Shown one piece after another: positions 1-8,333 of a stretch of 64,000 nucleotides of DNA. A model generated the notes under the pieces. That model was not told the DNA's origin, made no database searches, and saw only the letters and a list, made by a program, of their open reading frames with translations. Origin of the DNA: Pseudomonas xantholysinigenes (GTDB lineage Bacteria; Pseudomonadota; Gammaproteobacteria; Pseudomonadales; Pseudomonadaceae); the NCBI RefSeq assembly GCF_014268885.2, contig NZ_CP077095.1, positions 1,989,501 through 2,053,500 on the forward strand, in the 5' to 3' direction. The translations under genes and the position numbers were made by a program. The first letter of the stretch is position 1, and each line of letters begins with the position of its first letter.

Positions 1-2099
1 ACCGAGGACAGCAGGCGGGCGTCGTCCGGGTCGTTCGGCGCGCAGAGCACAGGCTCTTTGACGTCGGCCAGGTCGATTTCGATGATTTCGGCGTATTCGG
101 CATCGGCATCGGCCGACAGCAGCTCAGGCTTGGCCAGCCAGGCTTCCATGGCCTGGGCGCGGCGCTCCAGGGTGCGGGCATCGCCGTAGCCTTCGCCGAT
201 CATCCAGCGCAGCAGAGTGATGTTGGACTGCAGGTACTCGGCGATGGCCTTCTCTGGCAGCTTGATGGTGCAACCAGCGGCAGAACGTTCGGCCGAGGCG
301 TCGGACAGCTCGAAGGCTTGCTCGACGGTCAGGTCGTTGAGGCCTTCGATCTCCAGGATGCGGCCGGAGAAGGCGTTCTTCTTGCCTTTCTTCTCGACGG
401 TCAGCAGGCCTTTCTGGATGGCGTAGTAAGGGATGGCATGCACCAGGTCACGCAGGGTGATGCCAGGTTGCAGTTTGCCCTTGAAGCGCACCAGGATCGA
501 CTCCGGCATGTCCAGCGGCATGACGCCGGTGGCGGCGGCGAAGGCCACCAGGCCGGAACCTGCCGGGAACGAGATGCCGATCGGGAAGCGGGTGTGCGAG
601 TCGCCACCGGTGCCTACGGTGTCAGGCATCAGCATGCGGTTCAGCCAGCTGTGGATGATGCCGTCGCCCGGGCGCAGCGACACGCCGCCACGGGTGCGGA
701 TGAAGTCTGGCAGGGTGTGGTGGGTGGTGACGTCGATCGGCTTCGGATAAGCGGCGGTGTGGCAGAACGACTGCATCACCAGGTCGGCGGAGAAGCCCAG
801 GCACGCCAGGTCTTTCAGCTCGTCGCGGGTCATCGGGCCGGTGGTGTCCTGGGAACCGACGGTGGTCATCTTCGGTTCGCAGTAGGCACCTGGGCGCACG
901 CCCTGGCCTTCTGGCAGACCGCAGGCGCGACCGACCATCTTCTGCGCCAGGGTGAAGCCCTTGGTCGAAGCGGCAGGCTGCTCAGGTTTCTTGAACAGGT
1001 CCGAAGGAGCCAGGCCCAGTTCGGCGCGGGCTTTCTCGGTCAGGCCACGGCCGACGATCAGCGGGATACGGCCGCCGGCGCGGACTTCATCGAGCAGTAC
1101 TTCGGTTTTCAGCTCGAAGTTGGTGACCAGTTCGTCGCTGCCGTGACGGCGCACTTCACCTTTGAACGGGTAGACGTCGATGACGTCGCCCATGGCCAGG
1201 TTGGTGCAGTCGAATTCGATCGGCAGGGCGCCGGCGTCTTCCATGGTGTTGTAGAAGATCGGGGCGATCTTGGTGCCGAAGCAGAAACCACCGGCGCGCT
1301 TGTTCGGCACATACGGGATGTCGTCGCCGAAGAACCACAGCACCGAGTTGGTGGCGGATTTACGCGAGGAACCGGTACCGACCACGTCACCGACGTAGGC
1401 AACCGGGAAGCCTTTGGCTTTCACGGCTTCGATCTGGGCCAGCGGGCCGACCGAGCCCGGCTGCTGCGGCTCGATGCCGTCGCGGGCCATTTTCAGCATG
1501 GCCAGGGCGTGCAGCGGGATGTCAGGGCGCGACCAGGCGTCCGGGGCAGGGGACAGGTCGTCGGTGTTGGTTTCGCCTGGCACCTTGAACACGGTCAGGG
1601 TGTACTTGTCGGCGATCGCCGGGCGCGAGGTGAACCACTCGCCGGCAGCCCAGGACTCGAGCACGGCCTTGGCGTGGGCATTGCCCGCCTTGGCTTTCTC
1701 GGCCACGTCGTGGAAGGCATCGAACATCAGCAGGGTGTGCTTGAGCTGTTCGGCCGCGACGGCGCCCAGCTCGGCGTCGTCCAGCAGCGCGACCAGCGTC
1801 TCGATGTTGTAGCCGCCCTGCATGGTGCCCAGCAACTCGGTGGCGTGCTTGCGGTCGATCAGCGGCGACTTGGCTTCGCCCTTGGCGACGGCGGAGAGGA
1901 ACGCGGCCTTGACGTAGGCGGCTTCGTCCACCCCTGGTGGAACGCGGTTGGTGATCAGGTCTACGAGGAAGGCTTCTTCGCCGGCCGGCGGGTTTTTCAG
2001 CAGCTCGACCAGGCCTGCGGTTTGTTCGGCGTTCAGCGGCTGGGGCACGATACCCAGAGCGGCACGCTCTTCGATATGTTTGCGGTAGGCTTCAAGCAC
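1..2099 (-). CDS. acnB: Aconitate hydratase B (bifunctional aconitase / 2-methylisocitrate dehydratase), C-terminus cut by window edge
   Basis: TCA-cycle enzyme interconverting citrate and isocitrate through cis-aconitate in the cytosol; AcnB also hydrates 2-methyl-cis-aconitate in propionate breakdown. The reverse strand reads continuously for about 699 codons starting [20 protein letters not shown], the typical AcnB N-terminal HEAT-like domain, followed by the swivel domain ([18 protein letters not shown]) and the catalytic domain ([20 protein letters not shown] near residue 500). Full AcnB is about 865 residues, so the last fifth, including the cysteines that hold the 4Fe-4S cluster, lies outside the window. 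The start is a GTG at 2099, eight bases after a GAGGG ribosome site; no ATG fits better. The gene is monocistronic in what is visible and is divergent from the DUF1289 gene. Confidence 0.97.
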   Translation of the reverse strand, partial: MLEAYRKHIEERAALGIVPQPLNAEQTAGLVELLKNPPAGEEAFLVDLITNRVPPGVDEAAYVKAAFLSAVAKGEAKSPLIDRKHATELLGTMQGGYNIETLVALLDDAELGAVAAEQLKHTLLMFDAFHDVAEKAKAGNAHAKAVLESWAAGEWFTSRPAIADKYTLTVFKVPGETNTDDLSPAPDAWSRPDIPLHALAMLKMARDGIEPQQPGSVGPLAQIEAVKAKGFPVAYVGDVVGTGSSRKSATNSVLWFFGDDIPYVPNKRAGGFCFGTKIAPIFYNTMEDAGALPIEFDCTNLAMGDVIDVYPFKGEVRRHGSDELVTNFELKTEVLLDEVRAGGRIPLIVGRGLTEKARAELGLAPSDLFKKPEQPAASTKGFTLAQKMVGRACGLPEGQGVRPGAYCEPKMTTVGSQDTTGPMTRDELKDLACLGFSADLVMQSFCHTAAYPKPIDVTTHHTLPDFIRTRGGVSLRPGDGIIHSWLNRMLMPDTVGTGGDSHTRFPIGISFPAGSGLVAFAAATGVMPLDMPESILVRFKGKLQPGITLRDLVHAIPYYAIQKGLLTVEKKGKKNAFSGRILEIEGLNDLTVEQAFELSDASAERSAAGCTIKLPEKAIAEYLQSNITLLRWMIGEGYGDARTLERRAQAMEAWLAKPELLSADADAEYAEIIEIDLADVKEPVLCAPNDPDDARLLSS

Positions 2100-2506
2100 A
2101 GTTATTACCCTCATCAGTGGTCCCTAAAGGGAGTCCGGGACGCTCATCCAGCATTCCCATGCACCCATGCGCTGCAAACGGCTTTTTGGGCCGGCGAGCC
2201 AGGGTCGCAGAGAATCCTTACAGAAGCTGCTTTCAAAGTTTTACGCCTGCAGAACGGGAGCTGATGAGGGCTGGCACGGGCATGCGAGGGGTGCATGGCC
2301 CGGGCCAACGCCGTTCTACCGGATGAACTGTGCTCGTGACGCTTTGAAAACAGCTTCCAACGGACATTGGTGCCTTGAAAAGGCGGAGTGATTCTACGGC
2401 AAAAATAAGCCGAAAGTAAGGCGGCGAAGATGACTTTAACGGGTGACCCTGGTTAGACAAAGGGCTAACATGGCCGCGTCTGCCACCGTCAAACCGTTGT
2501 CTTTTC
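2100..2506. other. Divergent intergenic region acnB / DUF1289 gene
   Basis: About 400 bases with promoters for the two divergent genes. I see no gene in it. A short inverted repeat, GTTAG (2452-2456) and CTAAC (2465-2469), lies about 40 bases before the DUF1289 start and may be an operator or part of its promoter; no known regulator site is recognised. A GGCCGGCG-rich stretch at 2180-2210 is the untranslated leader side of acnB. Confidence 0.5.
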
Positions 2507-2974
2507 ATGTCCAATCAGTCCATCAAGACCCCTTGCGTCGGCCTCTGCTCCACTGTCTACGGTGACCTGGTGTGCCGTGGCTGCAAACGCTTCCACCACG
2601 AAGTGATCCACTGGAACGGCTATGACGACGCGCAGAAGCGCGCGGTGTGGCTGCGCCTGGAGCAACTGCTGGTGCAGGTGATGATGGCCAAGCTGGAAGT
2701 GTTCGACAAAGAGTTGCTGCGCCAGCAACTGGAGCAGCGCTCGATCCGCTTCGTCGCGCAGCAGTCGGAGTATTGCTGGGCGTATCAGCTGATTGCCCGC
2801 GGGGCGCGGATGATCCGCGAGCTGGAAGCCTACGGTATGGCGCTGCTGCCGGAATTCCGCGACTGGGAGCTGCCGCAGTTGCGTGATGCCATCGACCGTG
2901 AGTTCTTCCTGTTGTCCGAAGCGCATTACCAGCGCTATATCGCCCCAGCGTTCCTGCAGGACGCCCTGAGGTAA
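2507..2974 (+). CDS. DUF1289 domain protein
   Basis: Protein of 155 residues. The N-terminus has the four-cysteine DUF1289 signature: C10 and C14 in PCVGLCS, then C23 and C26 in LVCRGCKRFHHEVIHW, a likely small metal-binding knuckle. The rest is predicted helical and rich in Arg, Glu and Leu, with no signal peptide or membrane segment. Members of this family in Pseudomonas often carry such a helical C-terminal extension; their biochemical role is not known. The ATG at 2507 directly precedes the conserved motif. The gene stands alone between acnB and an unrecognised gene in the same direction. Confidence 0.85.
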   Translation: MSNQSIKTPCVGLCSTVYGDLVCRGCKRFHHEVIHWNGYDDAQKRAVWLRLEQLLVQVMMAKLEVFDKELLRQQLEQRSIRFVAQQSEYCWAYQLIARGARMIRELEAYGMALLPEFRDWELPQLRDAIDREFFLLSEAHYQRYIAPAFLQDALR

Positions 2975-3043
2975 GGCCTCCTGCTGCACCCTGGCCTGTG
3001 GAGTCTTTAGCGTGGCTTCTCCGATTATCTGTTGGAGAAGTCC

Positions 3044-3673
3044 ATGGCGCTGTATTTCAAGTTCAAGCCTCACCTGTCCTTCATCGCTCAATGCTGGTGG
3101 CAGCTCGAGGGTTCCCGTGTCGATCCGTTCGATTGGGCAGGTTCCAAGCATCTGCTCAAACCCATCTGGGTCCGTTTCGAGAGCGGTGATGGCGAGGATG
3201 GCTACCTGCGTATCGAAAGCGAGGAGGGTTCGCTTGAGCCCTGGTCGCCCCTGAAGACCAAGGGCCCCGGCTCATTGCACGACAAGTTCTGGTTCGGCTG
3301 CTATGAGCGCAATGGCTACTACTATTTCCAGATCAGGCCCATCCGTGGCGATATCCACGGCAGCCCCGAGGTACTGCCCTGGTACCTGGATACCGACACG
3401 GTCGGCTACATGGGGATGTACCACAGCTGGTTCAGTGTGCCGGAGTGGGTGGTCTATATCGGTGAGGACATGTGGCAACTGAAAGGGTTGGATCCGCATG
3501 ACCTCATGGAGGGTGAGCGCTGCGTCAACCTGGTCTTTGCCGACAACGATGACAACCTGGTGACCCAGCGTACCCAGTTCGGACGGCCTTACTTGTACAC
3601 CGGATCACGCAATGGCAAAGGGCTGATCAGCCTGCAGGTGCTCCGGCACCCTTACGAGCCTGCGAAGACCTAG
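3044..3673 (+). CDS. Hypothetical protein, 209 aa, unrecognised
   Basis: I do not recognise this protein. It is a soluble-looking, aromatic-rich polypeptide (many Trp, Tyr and Phe, for example CWWQLEG, FWFGCYERNGYYYFQIRP and WYLDTDTVGYMGMYHSWF), without signal peptide or membrane segment and with mixed acidic loops, suggesting a beta-rich fold. An ATG at 3044 is placed six bases after GGAG (3034-3037) and is preferred to the in-frame TTG at 3032, which overlaps that ribosome site. The reading frame is closed by TAG just before the converging queD gene. The gap to the upstream DUF1289 gene is about 70 bases, so co-transcription is possible. It may be an accessory or recently gained gene. Confidence 0.7.
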   Translation: MALYFKFKPHLSFIAQCWWQLEGSRVDPFDWAGSKHLLKPIWVRFESGDGEDGYLRIESEEGSLEPWSPLKTKGPGSLHDKFWFGCYERNGYYYFQIRPIRGDIHGSPEVLPWYLDTDTVGYMGMYHSWFSVPEWVVYIGEDMWQLKGLDPHDLMEGERCVNLVFADNDDNLVTQRTQFGRPYLYTGSRNGKGLISLQVLRHPYEPAKT

Positions 3674-3697
3674 GACGCCTGACGCGTCCTGGCCGGA

Positions 3698-4054
3698 TCA
3701 GTCGCCGGTGTATTCGCAACCACTGGTGCAGGTTTCATGAATGCGCACCTTCGACAGCTCTGGTAGCAGCGGCTTGACCTGGTCCCAGATCCACTTGGCG
3801 ATCACTTCGCTGGTGGGGTTTTCCAGGCCTGGGATGTCGTTCAGGTAGTTGTGGTCCAGTTGCTCGTAGATCGGCTTGAAGATCGCCTTGATCTCGGAGA
3901 AGTCGCGGATCCAGCCGGTGTGCGGGTCGAGCGGGCCGGTCAGGTGCAGGGCTACCTTGAACGAGTGGCCATGCAGGCGACCGCATTTGTGGCCGGCCGG
4001 GACGTTGGGCAGGCGGTGGGCGGATTCGAAGGTAAATTCCTTAAAGATTTCCAC
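3698..4054 (-). CDS. queD: 6-carboxy-5,6,7,8-tetrahydropterin synthase QueD
   Basis: Second step of queuosine (7-deazaguanine) synthesis: converts 7,8-dihydroneopterin triphosphate to 6-carboxy-tetrahydropterin, releasing acetaldehyde and triphosphate. The 118-residue sequence has the family's metal site: one His in FESAHRLP and two in CGRLHGHSF, with the catalytic Cys in [26 protein letters not shown] and the C-terminal [10 protein letters not shown] (with the pterin-anchoring Glu) complete the QueD signature. Length is normal. It is convergent with the upstream hypothetical gene and is transcribed alone or together with the patatin-like gene 50 bases upstream on the same strand. Confidence 0.96.
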   Translation of the reverse strand: MEIFKEFTFESAHRLPNVPAGHKCGRLHGHSFKVALHLTGPLDPHTGWIRDFSEIKAIFKPIYEQLDHNYLNDIPGLENPTSEVIAKWIWDQVKPLLPELSKVRIHETCTSGCEYTGD

Positions 4055-4107
4055 GCTGTCTTAACTCTGTATGAATCGATAATGCGCGCAGTCTACCAGC
4101 ATGGCCG

Positions 4108-5187
4108 CTACAAGGCTTGCAACCGTTCGTGCAGCCGCCCGGTGGCGATCAGCTCCAGCAGCTCGTCGCCCAGCCGTCGGCTTTCGGCGATGGCCTGGTA
4201 CCAGTAGCGCTTACGCGCCGGTGCGTCGCCCATGAAGCGCTTGAAGTCGTTGCGGTCTGGCAGCTTGCCATAGGGCAGGGCGGCCAGGTACTGCGGCGAC
4301 GGGGTCATCAGCAGCACGTTGCGCAGGCGCGTGGCGTCGCCCTTGCGCCAGGGCAGCGCCTTGTCGAACCAACCGGGCACCACCTTGTCGGTGAAGTGCG
4401 GGTACAGCACCAGGTCGTCGCCGTGGTAGGGCAGGTCGAGGTGGTAGTCGAGCAGGCCGCCGTCGCGGTAGGTGCCGGCGCCGGCGCCAGGAATGTCGCG
4501 CACGCCTTCCATGACCATCGGGATCGAGCCCGAGGCCAGCAGGGCGTGGCGCAGGTTGGCCAGGTCCAGCGGCAGACAGCGCGAGGGGAAGTCGGTCAGC
4601 GGCTCCAGCGGCGGCGCGGCGCGTTGGTCGTGGAGGATAACCCGCTCGAAATGCCGGCCCAGGCGCGAGCGCCCCAGCAGGTTGCTGGCGATCACAGAGG
4701 ACAGGCCGATGCCCAGGCGGGCGCGGTGGTCGTGGGCGAGCTGGCCATGGCTCTTCACCACCAGGATGTTCAGGCGGTAGTGTGGGTTGGCCAGGATCTG
4801 CCCGTCGCGGCCTTGCATCAGGTCGTCGAGCATGCGCTGACAACTCTGGCTGATCTCTTTTGCTGTCACGCCCTTGGCGAAGTCCTGCTCGCTATACAGC
4901 TCGCCCAGGCGGCGGATACCGGCGACCGGGTCTTGCAGGCAGGCACTGGCGAAGCGCCAGGCGCCGATCGAGGCGCCGATCAGCGCGCGTTGACGTGGCG
5001 CCTTGGGCAGCCACTCACCGAACAGCGCCAGGTCCAGGCCCTGGATCCCAAGCGGCTTGGGGCCGCCGGCGGCGCCGGGCAGCACACCGACATCTTCGGC
5101 CCGCAAACCGCGCTCGCGGATCTGGCGCAGGGCCCGCTGGCCGGCCTTGAAGGTCAGGGCGGGGTACTTGATGTGGATGGCGGGCAT
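4108..5187 (-). CDS. Patatin-like phospholipase family protein
   Basis: Predicted lipid acyl hydrolase of 359 residues. The patatin Ser-Asp dyad is visible: GASIG (nucleophile elbow G-x-S-x-G, near residue 74) and DGG in TYRDGGLLDYH (near residue 240); an oxyanion-type glycine-rich segment, PGAAGGPKPLG, precedes the serine. No signal peptide or membrane segment is evident, so it is probably cytosolic or peripheral. The start at 5187 (MPAIHIKYPALTF) is chosen because the longer open frame runs back into REP sequence with no coding character. Its physiological substrate is unknown. It is followed after about 50 bases by queD in the same direction. Confidence 0.85.
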   Translation of the reverse strand: MPAIHIKYPALTFKAGQRALRQIRERGLRAEDVGVLPGAAGGPKPLGIQGLDLALFGEWLPKAPRQRALIGASIGAWRFASACLQDPVAGIRRLGELYSEQDFAKGVTAKEISQSCQRMLDDLMQGRDGQILANPHYRLNILVVKSHGQLAHDHRARLGIGLSSVIASNLLGRSRLGRHFERVILHDQRAAPPLEPLTDFPSRCLPLDLANLRHALLASGSIPMVMEGVRDIPGAGAGTYRDGGLLDYHLDLPYHGDDLVLYPHFTDKVVPGWFDKALPWRKGDATRLRNVLLMTPSPQYLAALPYGKLPDRNDFKRFMGDAPARKRYWYQAIAESRRLGDELLELIATGRLHERLQAL

Positions 5188-5492
5188 GGCAGGTCTCGGA
5201 TCGGGCAGGCGGACAGTATAGAGATTTTGTCGGCTGTATCGCGGGGCTGGACGTACACATCCCCCTGTAGGAGCGGCCCCGGCGATCTTTGCAAAAACGC
5301 TGAAATCCCCGGGGCTGCTGCGCAGCCCTTTCCGACCGGTCCGACGCCTCGGCAAGGCCGCTCCTGCAAGGGACTGCGCATGGCCACCAAGAGCTGCGCT
5401 ATCATGCGGCCAGCTGTTTTCAGGTTGAGTTAAGGACCGGTGGTTATCTTTGACCCCGTAGACACATTACAGACCTCGCTGGAGAGCACCTC
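5188..5492. other. Intergenic region with REP pair and PepSY operon promoter
   Basis: About 305 bases. The left two thirds are a REP-type imperfect palindrome (see separate entry at 5262-5372). The right part, 5410-5480, is AT-richer and should hold the promoter of the PepSY/two-component operon. GGAGAG at 5480-5485 is the ribosome site of the first PepSY gene. No other gene seen. Confidence 0.5.
5262..5372. repeat. REP palindrome pair
   Basis: CCTGTAGGAGCGGCC near 5264 and the inverted GGCCGCTCCTGCAAGGG ending near 5372 form the outer arms; GGGGCTGCTGCGCAGCCC inside makes a second hairpin. This is the common P. putida REP sequence in an inverted pair, lying between divergent genes. Confidence 0.8.
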
Positions 5493-5801
5493 ATGAAAAC
5501 CCTGACTGCCCTGTTCACCGCCGCCGCCCTCGCATTCGGCGCCAACGTTGCCTTCGCCAAGGACGTGCAGCCCGACGAAGTGGTCAAGCTGGTCAACGCC
5601 AAGACCATCAAGTCACTGGACGAACTCAAGGCCGCCGCCGTGGCCAAGCACCCGGGCGCCACTGTGACCGACTCGGAACTGGAGAACGAATACGGCCGCT
5701 ACATCTACAAGGTCGACCTGCGTGACGCGCAGAATGTCGAATGGGATGTGGACCTGGACGCCAAGACCGGTGAAGTCCTGAAGGACGAGCGTGACAACTG
5801 A
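5493..5801 (+). CDS. Periplasmic PepSY domain protein 1
   Basis: Protein of 102 residues with a signal peptide (MKTLTALFTAAALAFGANVAFA, cleavage before KDVQP) and one PepSY domain ending in the typical DVDLDAKTGEVLKDERDN. PepSY domains are small periplasmic modules that bind or inhibit proteases or sense ligands. The stop codon overlaps the start of the next PepSY gene, and both precede a response regulator and sensor kinase. This arrangement suggests that the two PepSY proteins are outputs or periplasmic ligands of that sensor. GGAGAG lies eight bases before the ATG. Confidence 0.9.
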   Translation: MKTLTALFTAAALAFGANVAFAKDVQPDEVVKLVNAKTIKSLDELKAAAVAKHPGATVTDSELENEYGRYIYKVDLRDAQNVEWDVDLDAKTGEVLKDERDN

Positions 5802-6115
5802 TGCCTGAGCTACCGCGAACGGCGCGCTGGCTGGCCCTGGTTCTGATGGCCGTCTGCTCGTTCGCCGCCGCCCGCGACCTGGATCAGGATGAAGCCCTGG
5901 CGCTACGGCAACAGGGCATCATCCTGCCGCTGGAGCAACTGCTCGCTGCCGCCCTGGGGCGTTACCCCGGGGCGCGCCTGCTGGAGGCGGAGCTGGAAGA
6001 AAAGCACGGCCGCTACGAATACGAAGTCGAGCTGCTGACCCCCTCGGGCGTGGTCCGCGAGATCAAATACGATGCCCGAACCGGCACCCTGCTCAAGGAC
6101 GAGGAAGACGACTGA
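5801..6115 (+). CDS. Periplasmic PepSY domain protein 2
   Basis: A 104-residue paralogue of the preceding protein. It has a hydrophobic N-terminus (ALVLMAVCSFAAARD) acting as signal peptide, then a single PepSY domain with the same ending pattern (EIKYDARTGTLLKDEEDD) and the shared EKHGRYEYEVEL strand. The ATG shares its A with the upstream TGA, and the stop abuts the response regulator ATG at 6116, so the genes are translationally coupled. Tandem duplication of the PepSY gene is the simplest explanation. Confidence 0.9.
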   Translation: MPELPRTARWLALVLMAVCSFAAARDLDQDEALALRQQGIILPLEQLLAAALGRYPGARLLEAELEEKHGRYEYEVELLTPSGVVREIKYDARTGTLLKDEEDD

Positions 6116-6784
6116 ATGCGCCTGTTGCTTGTCGAAGACAATGTGCCCCTGGCCGATGAACTGACCGCCGCCCTGCAACGCCAGGGCTACGCCGTGGACT
6201 GGCTGGCCGATGGCCGCGACGCGGTGTACCAGGGCCAGAGCGAGCCTTACGACCTGATCGTGCTCGACCTCGGCCTGCCGGGGTTGCCGGGCCTGGACGT
6301 GCTGGCGCAGTGGCGCGCGGCAAACCTGGCCACCCCGGTGCTGATCCTTACCGCGCGCGGCTCCTGGGCCGAGCGGATCGAAGGGCTCAAGGCCGGTGCC
6401 GACGATTACCTGACCAAGCCGTTCCACCCCGAGGAGCTGCAGTTGCGCATCCAGGCCCTGTTGCGCCGAGCCAAGGGCCTGGCCAACCAGCCGACCCTGG
6501 AGGCCGCCGGGCTGCACCTGGACGAGTCGCGTCAGTGCGTGAGCCGCGACGGTGCCGACGTTCAGCTCACTGCCGCCGAGTTCCGCCTGCTGCGCTATTT
6601 CATGCTGCACCCCGGGCAGGTGCTGTCCAAGAGCCACCTGGCCGAGCACCTGTACGACGGCGAGACCGAGCGCGACTCCAACGTGCTCGAGGTCCATGTC
6701 AACCACCTGCGGCGCAAGCTCGGCCGCAGTGTGATCGAGACCCGTCGCGGCCAGGGTTACGTCTACGCCGGAAACGTCGCGTGA
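6116..6784 (+). CDS. OmpR-family response regulator
   Basis: A 222-residue two-component regulator. The receiver domain (1-115) has acidic pocket residues E7 and D8, phospho-acceptor D51 in VLDLGLPG, and K in [10 protein letters not shown]; the C-terminal half is a winged-helix DNA-binding domain ([20 protein letters not shown]). It belongs to the PhoP/QseB/PmrA group. It is in an operon with two PepSY genes upstream and its partner kinase downstream, whose GTG start overlaps this gene's stop. The regulated genes probably include the operon itself. Confidence 0.95.
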   Translation: MRLLLVEDNVPLADELTAALQRQGYAVDWLADGRDAVYQGQSEPYDLIVLDLGLPGLPGLDVLAQWRAANLATPVLILTARGSWAERIEGLKAGADDYLTKPFHPEELQLRIQALLRRAKGLANQPTLEAAGLHLDESRQCVSRDGADVQLTAAEFRLLRYFMLHPGQVLSKSHLAEHLYDGETERDSNVLEVHVNHLRRKLGRSVIETRRGQGYVYAGNVA

Positions 6785-8106
6785 GGTCGATCCAGGCACG
6801 CCTGAGCCTGGGGCTGGTGGCCGTGCTGGTGGTGGTGGGCGTGGGCCTGGCGCAGGTGGCCTTGTGGCTGTTCGAGGCTGGTCTGCAGCGCTACCTGGAA
6901 AACGGCCTGCGCAAAGAGAGCGAGAACCTGCTGGTGGCGCTGGTGCGCGGCCCTTCCGGCTTGCAACTGGACGAACGGCGGCTGTCGGCGGCTTATCAGC
7001 AGCCATTCTCCGGGTATTACTTTCGCATCGACTTCGAGCAGGGCACCTGGCGCTCCCGTTCGCTGTGGGACCTGGACATGCCCAAGCCGGCCAAGCCTGG
7101 GCTGGACGATGGCCATGAGCTTGGTCCCGATGGCCAGCAACTGCTGGCCTATCGCGGCGACTATCGGCGCCTGGGGCAGGATATTTCCATCAGTGTGGCC
7201 CAGGACTATTCGCCGGTGCGCGAAGGCTTTAGGCGCATGCAGCAGATCGGCCTGGGCATGGGCGCGTTGGCCCTGTTGCTGGTGCTGGTGCTGCAGCGCG
7301 TCACCGTGACCCGTTCGCTGCGGCCCCTGGAGCGGGCGCGGCGGCAGATCGCCCAGCTGCAGCAGGGCCAGCGCTCGCAGCTGGATGCCGAGGTGCCCAG
7401 CGAGCTGCAGCCGCTGGTGGACCAGATCAACCACCTGCTGGCCCATACCGAAGACAGCCTGCGCCGCTCGCGCACCGCCCTGGGCAACCTGGGGCATGCG
7501 CTGAAGACACCGCTGGCGGTGTTGCTTAGCCTGGCTGCCAGCGAGCGCTTGCAGGCGCTGCCCGAGGTGCGTGCGCAGATGCGCGAGCAACTGGAGCAGA
7601 TCCAGCAACGCCTGGCCCGCGAGCTCAACCGCGCACGCCTGGCCGGTGATGCGCTGCCCGGCGCGCAGTTCGATTGCGATGCCGAATTGCCGGGGTTGCT
7701 GGCGACCTTGGGCATGATCCATGGCGAAGGCCTGGTACTCGAGCGCGACGTGCCGCCTGGGCTGTTGCTGCCCTGGGACCGTGAAGACCTGCTGGAGCTG
7801 CTCGGCAACCTGTTGGACAACGCCTGTAAATGGGCCGACAGCGAGGTGCGCCTGGGCATTGCAGCGACCAGCGAGGGGTATCGGCTGTGGGTCGATGACG
7901 ATGGCCCGGGGATTGCCGAAGCCCAGCGCCAGCAAGTGCTGGAGCGCGGCTCGCGGCTGGACGAACAGGTCGATGGGCATGGCCTGGGCCTGGGGATCGT
8001 GCGCGATATCGTCGAGGCCTGGGGCGGGCGCATTGCCTTGTTGGACAGCCCCCTGGGCGGCTTGCGGGTGAGCATCGAGCTGCCGCGCAAGGGGGGTAGT
8101 GCATAG
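6781..8106 (+). CDS. Sensor histidine kinase (PhoQ/QseC-like)
   Basis: Membrane kinase of about 441 residues partnering the upstream regulator. A first membrane helix ([24 protein letters not shown]) is followed by a periplasmic sensor segment of about 120 residues and a second helix ([14 protein letters not shown]). Then come a linker, the H-box [12 protein letters not shown], and an ATPase domain with NLLDNACKW (N-box), DDGPGI (G1) and GHGLGLGIV (G2). The start is a GTG at 6781 overlapping the regulator's TGA; longer forms would run into the regulator's coding sequence. The periplasmic domain is acidic-aromatic ([19 protein letters not shown]), but its ligand cannot be told. Confidence 0.93.
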   Translation: MRSIQARLSLGLVAVLVVVGVGLAQVALWLFEAGLQRYLENGLRKESENLLVALVRGPSGLQLDERRLSAAYQQPFSGYYFRIDFEQGTWRSRSLWDLDMPKPAKPGLDDGHELGPDGQQLLAYRGDYRRLGQDISISVAQDYSPVREGFRRMQQIGLGMGALALLLVLVLQRVTVTRSLRPLERARRQIAQLQQGQRSQLDAEVPSELQPLVDQINHLLAHTEDSLRRSRTALGNLGHALKTPLAVLLSLAASERLQALPEVRAQMREQLEQIQQRLARELNRARLAGDALPGAQFDCDAELPGLLATLGMIHGEGLVLERDVPPGLLLPWDREDLLELLGNLLDNACKWADSEVRLGIAATSEGYRLWVDDDGPGIAEAQRQQVLERGSRLDEQVDGHGLGLGIVRDIVEAWGGRIALLDSPLGGLRVSIELPRKGGSA

Positions 8107-8206
8107 CGTCGCCTGCTTCGTTGGAGCAACCGTGCAAAAAAATTGCAGTGCAGCCGCAGTTTTTTGAATTGGCCCATTGCCTGGCGCCCCGGCACAATCG
8201 CGCCTC

Positions 8207-8304
8207 ACGAAACCGCTTGGTTTCCATCTCTCCACGGACGGAGCCCCTTGCGCTATTGCCTTGGCAATACAGGGCCCAGGCAGTTGACGCTGGGCTTTCT
8301 TTTT
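8207..8304 (+). ncRNA. Candidate small RNA or leader ending in a Rho-independent terminator
   Basis: Between the kinase and the HPP gene there are three consecutive hairpins. They are CTCC..GGAG around 8229-8243 with ACGGAC in the loop, TATTGCC-TT-GGCAATA (8254-8269), and GCCCAG (8274-8279) with CTGGGC (8290-8295) followed by TTTCTTTTT. A possible promoter is TTGGCC (near 8169) and CACAAT (near 8193), 18 bases apart. A terminator 30 bases before the HPP start means this is either an independent sRNA or an attenuator for the HPP gene. I recognise no known family. Confidence 0.4.
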
Positions 8305-8333
8305 CCATCAGAAGAACACGATCACACTCCCCG

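Noticed and set aside
318..2264. Long open frame on the + strand opposite acnB (648 codons)
   Set aside because: Antisense shadow caused by high GC content; composition rich in Arg, Gly, His, Gln and Val, no domain, and the reverse strand encodes clear AcnB.
8140..8200. Sigma-54 (-24/-12) promoter before the HPP gene
   Set aside because: TTGGCCCATTGCCTGGC looks similar, but the GG to GC spacing is 11 rather than 10 and the flanking bases do not fit.
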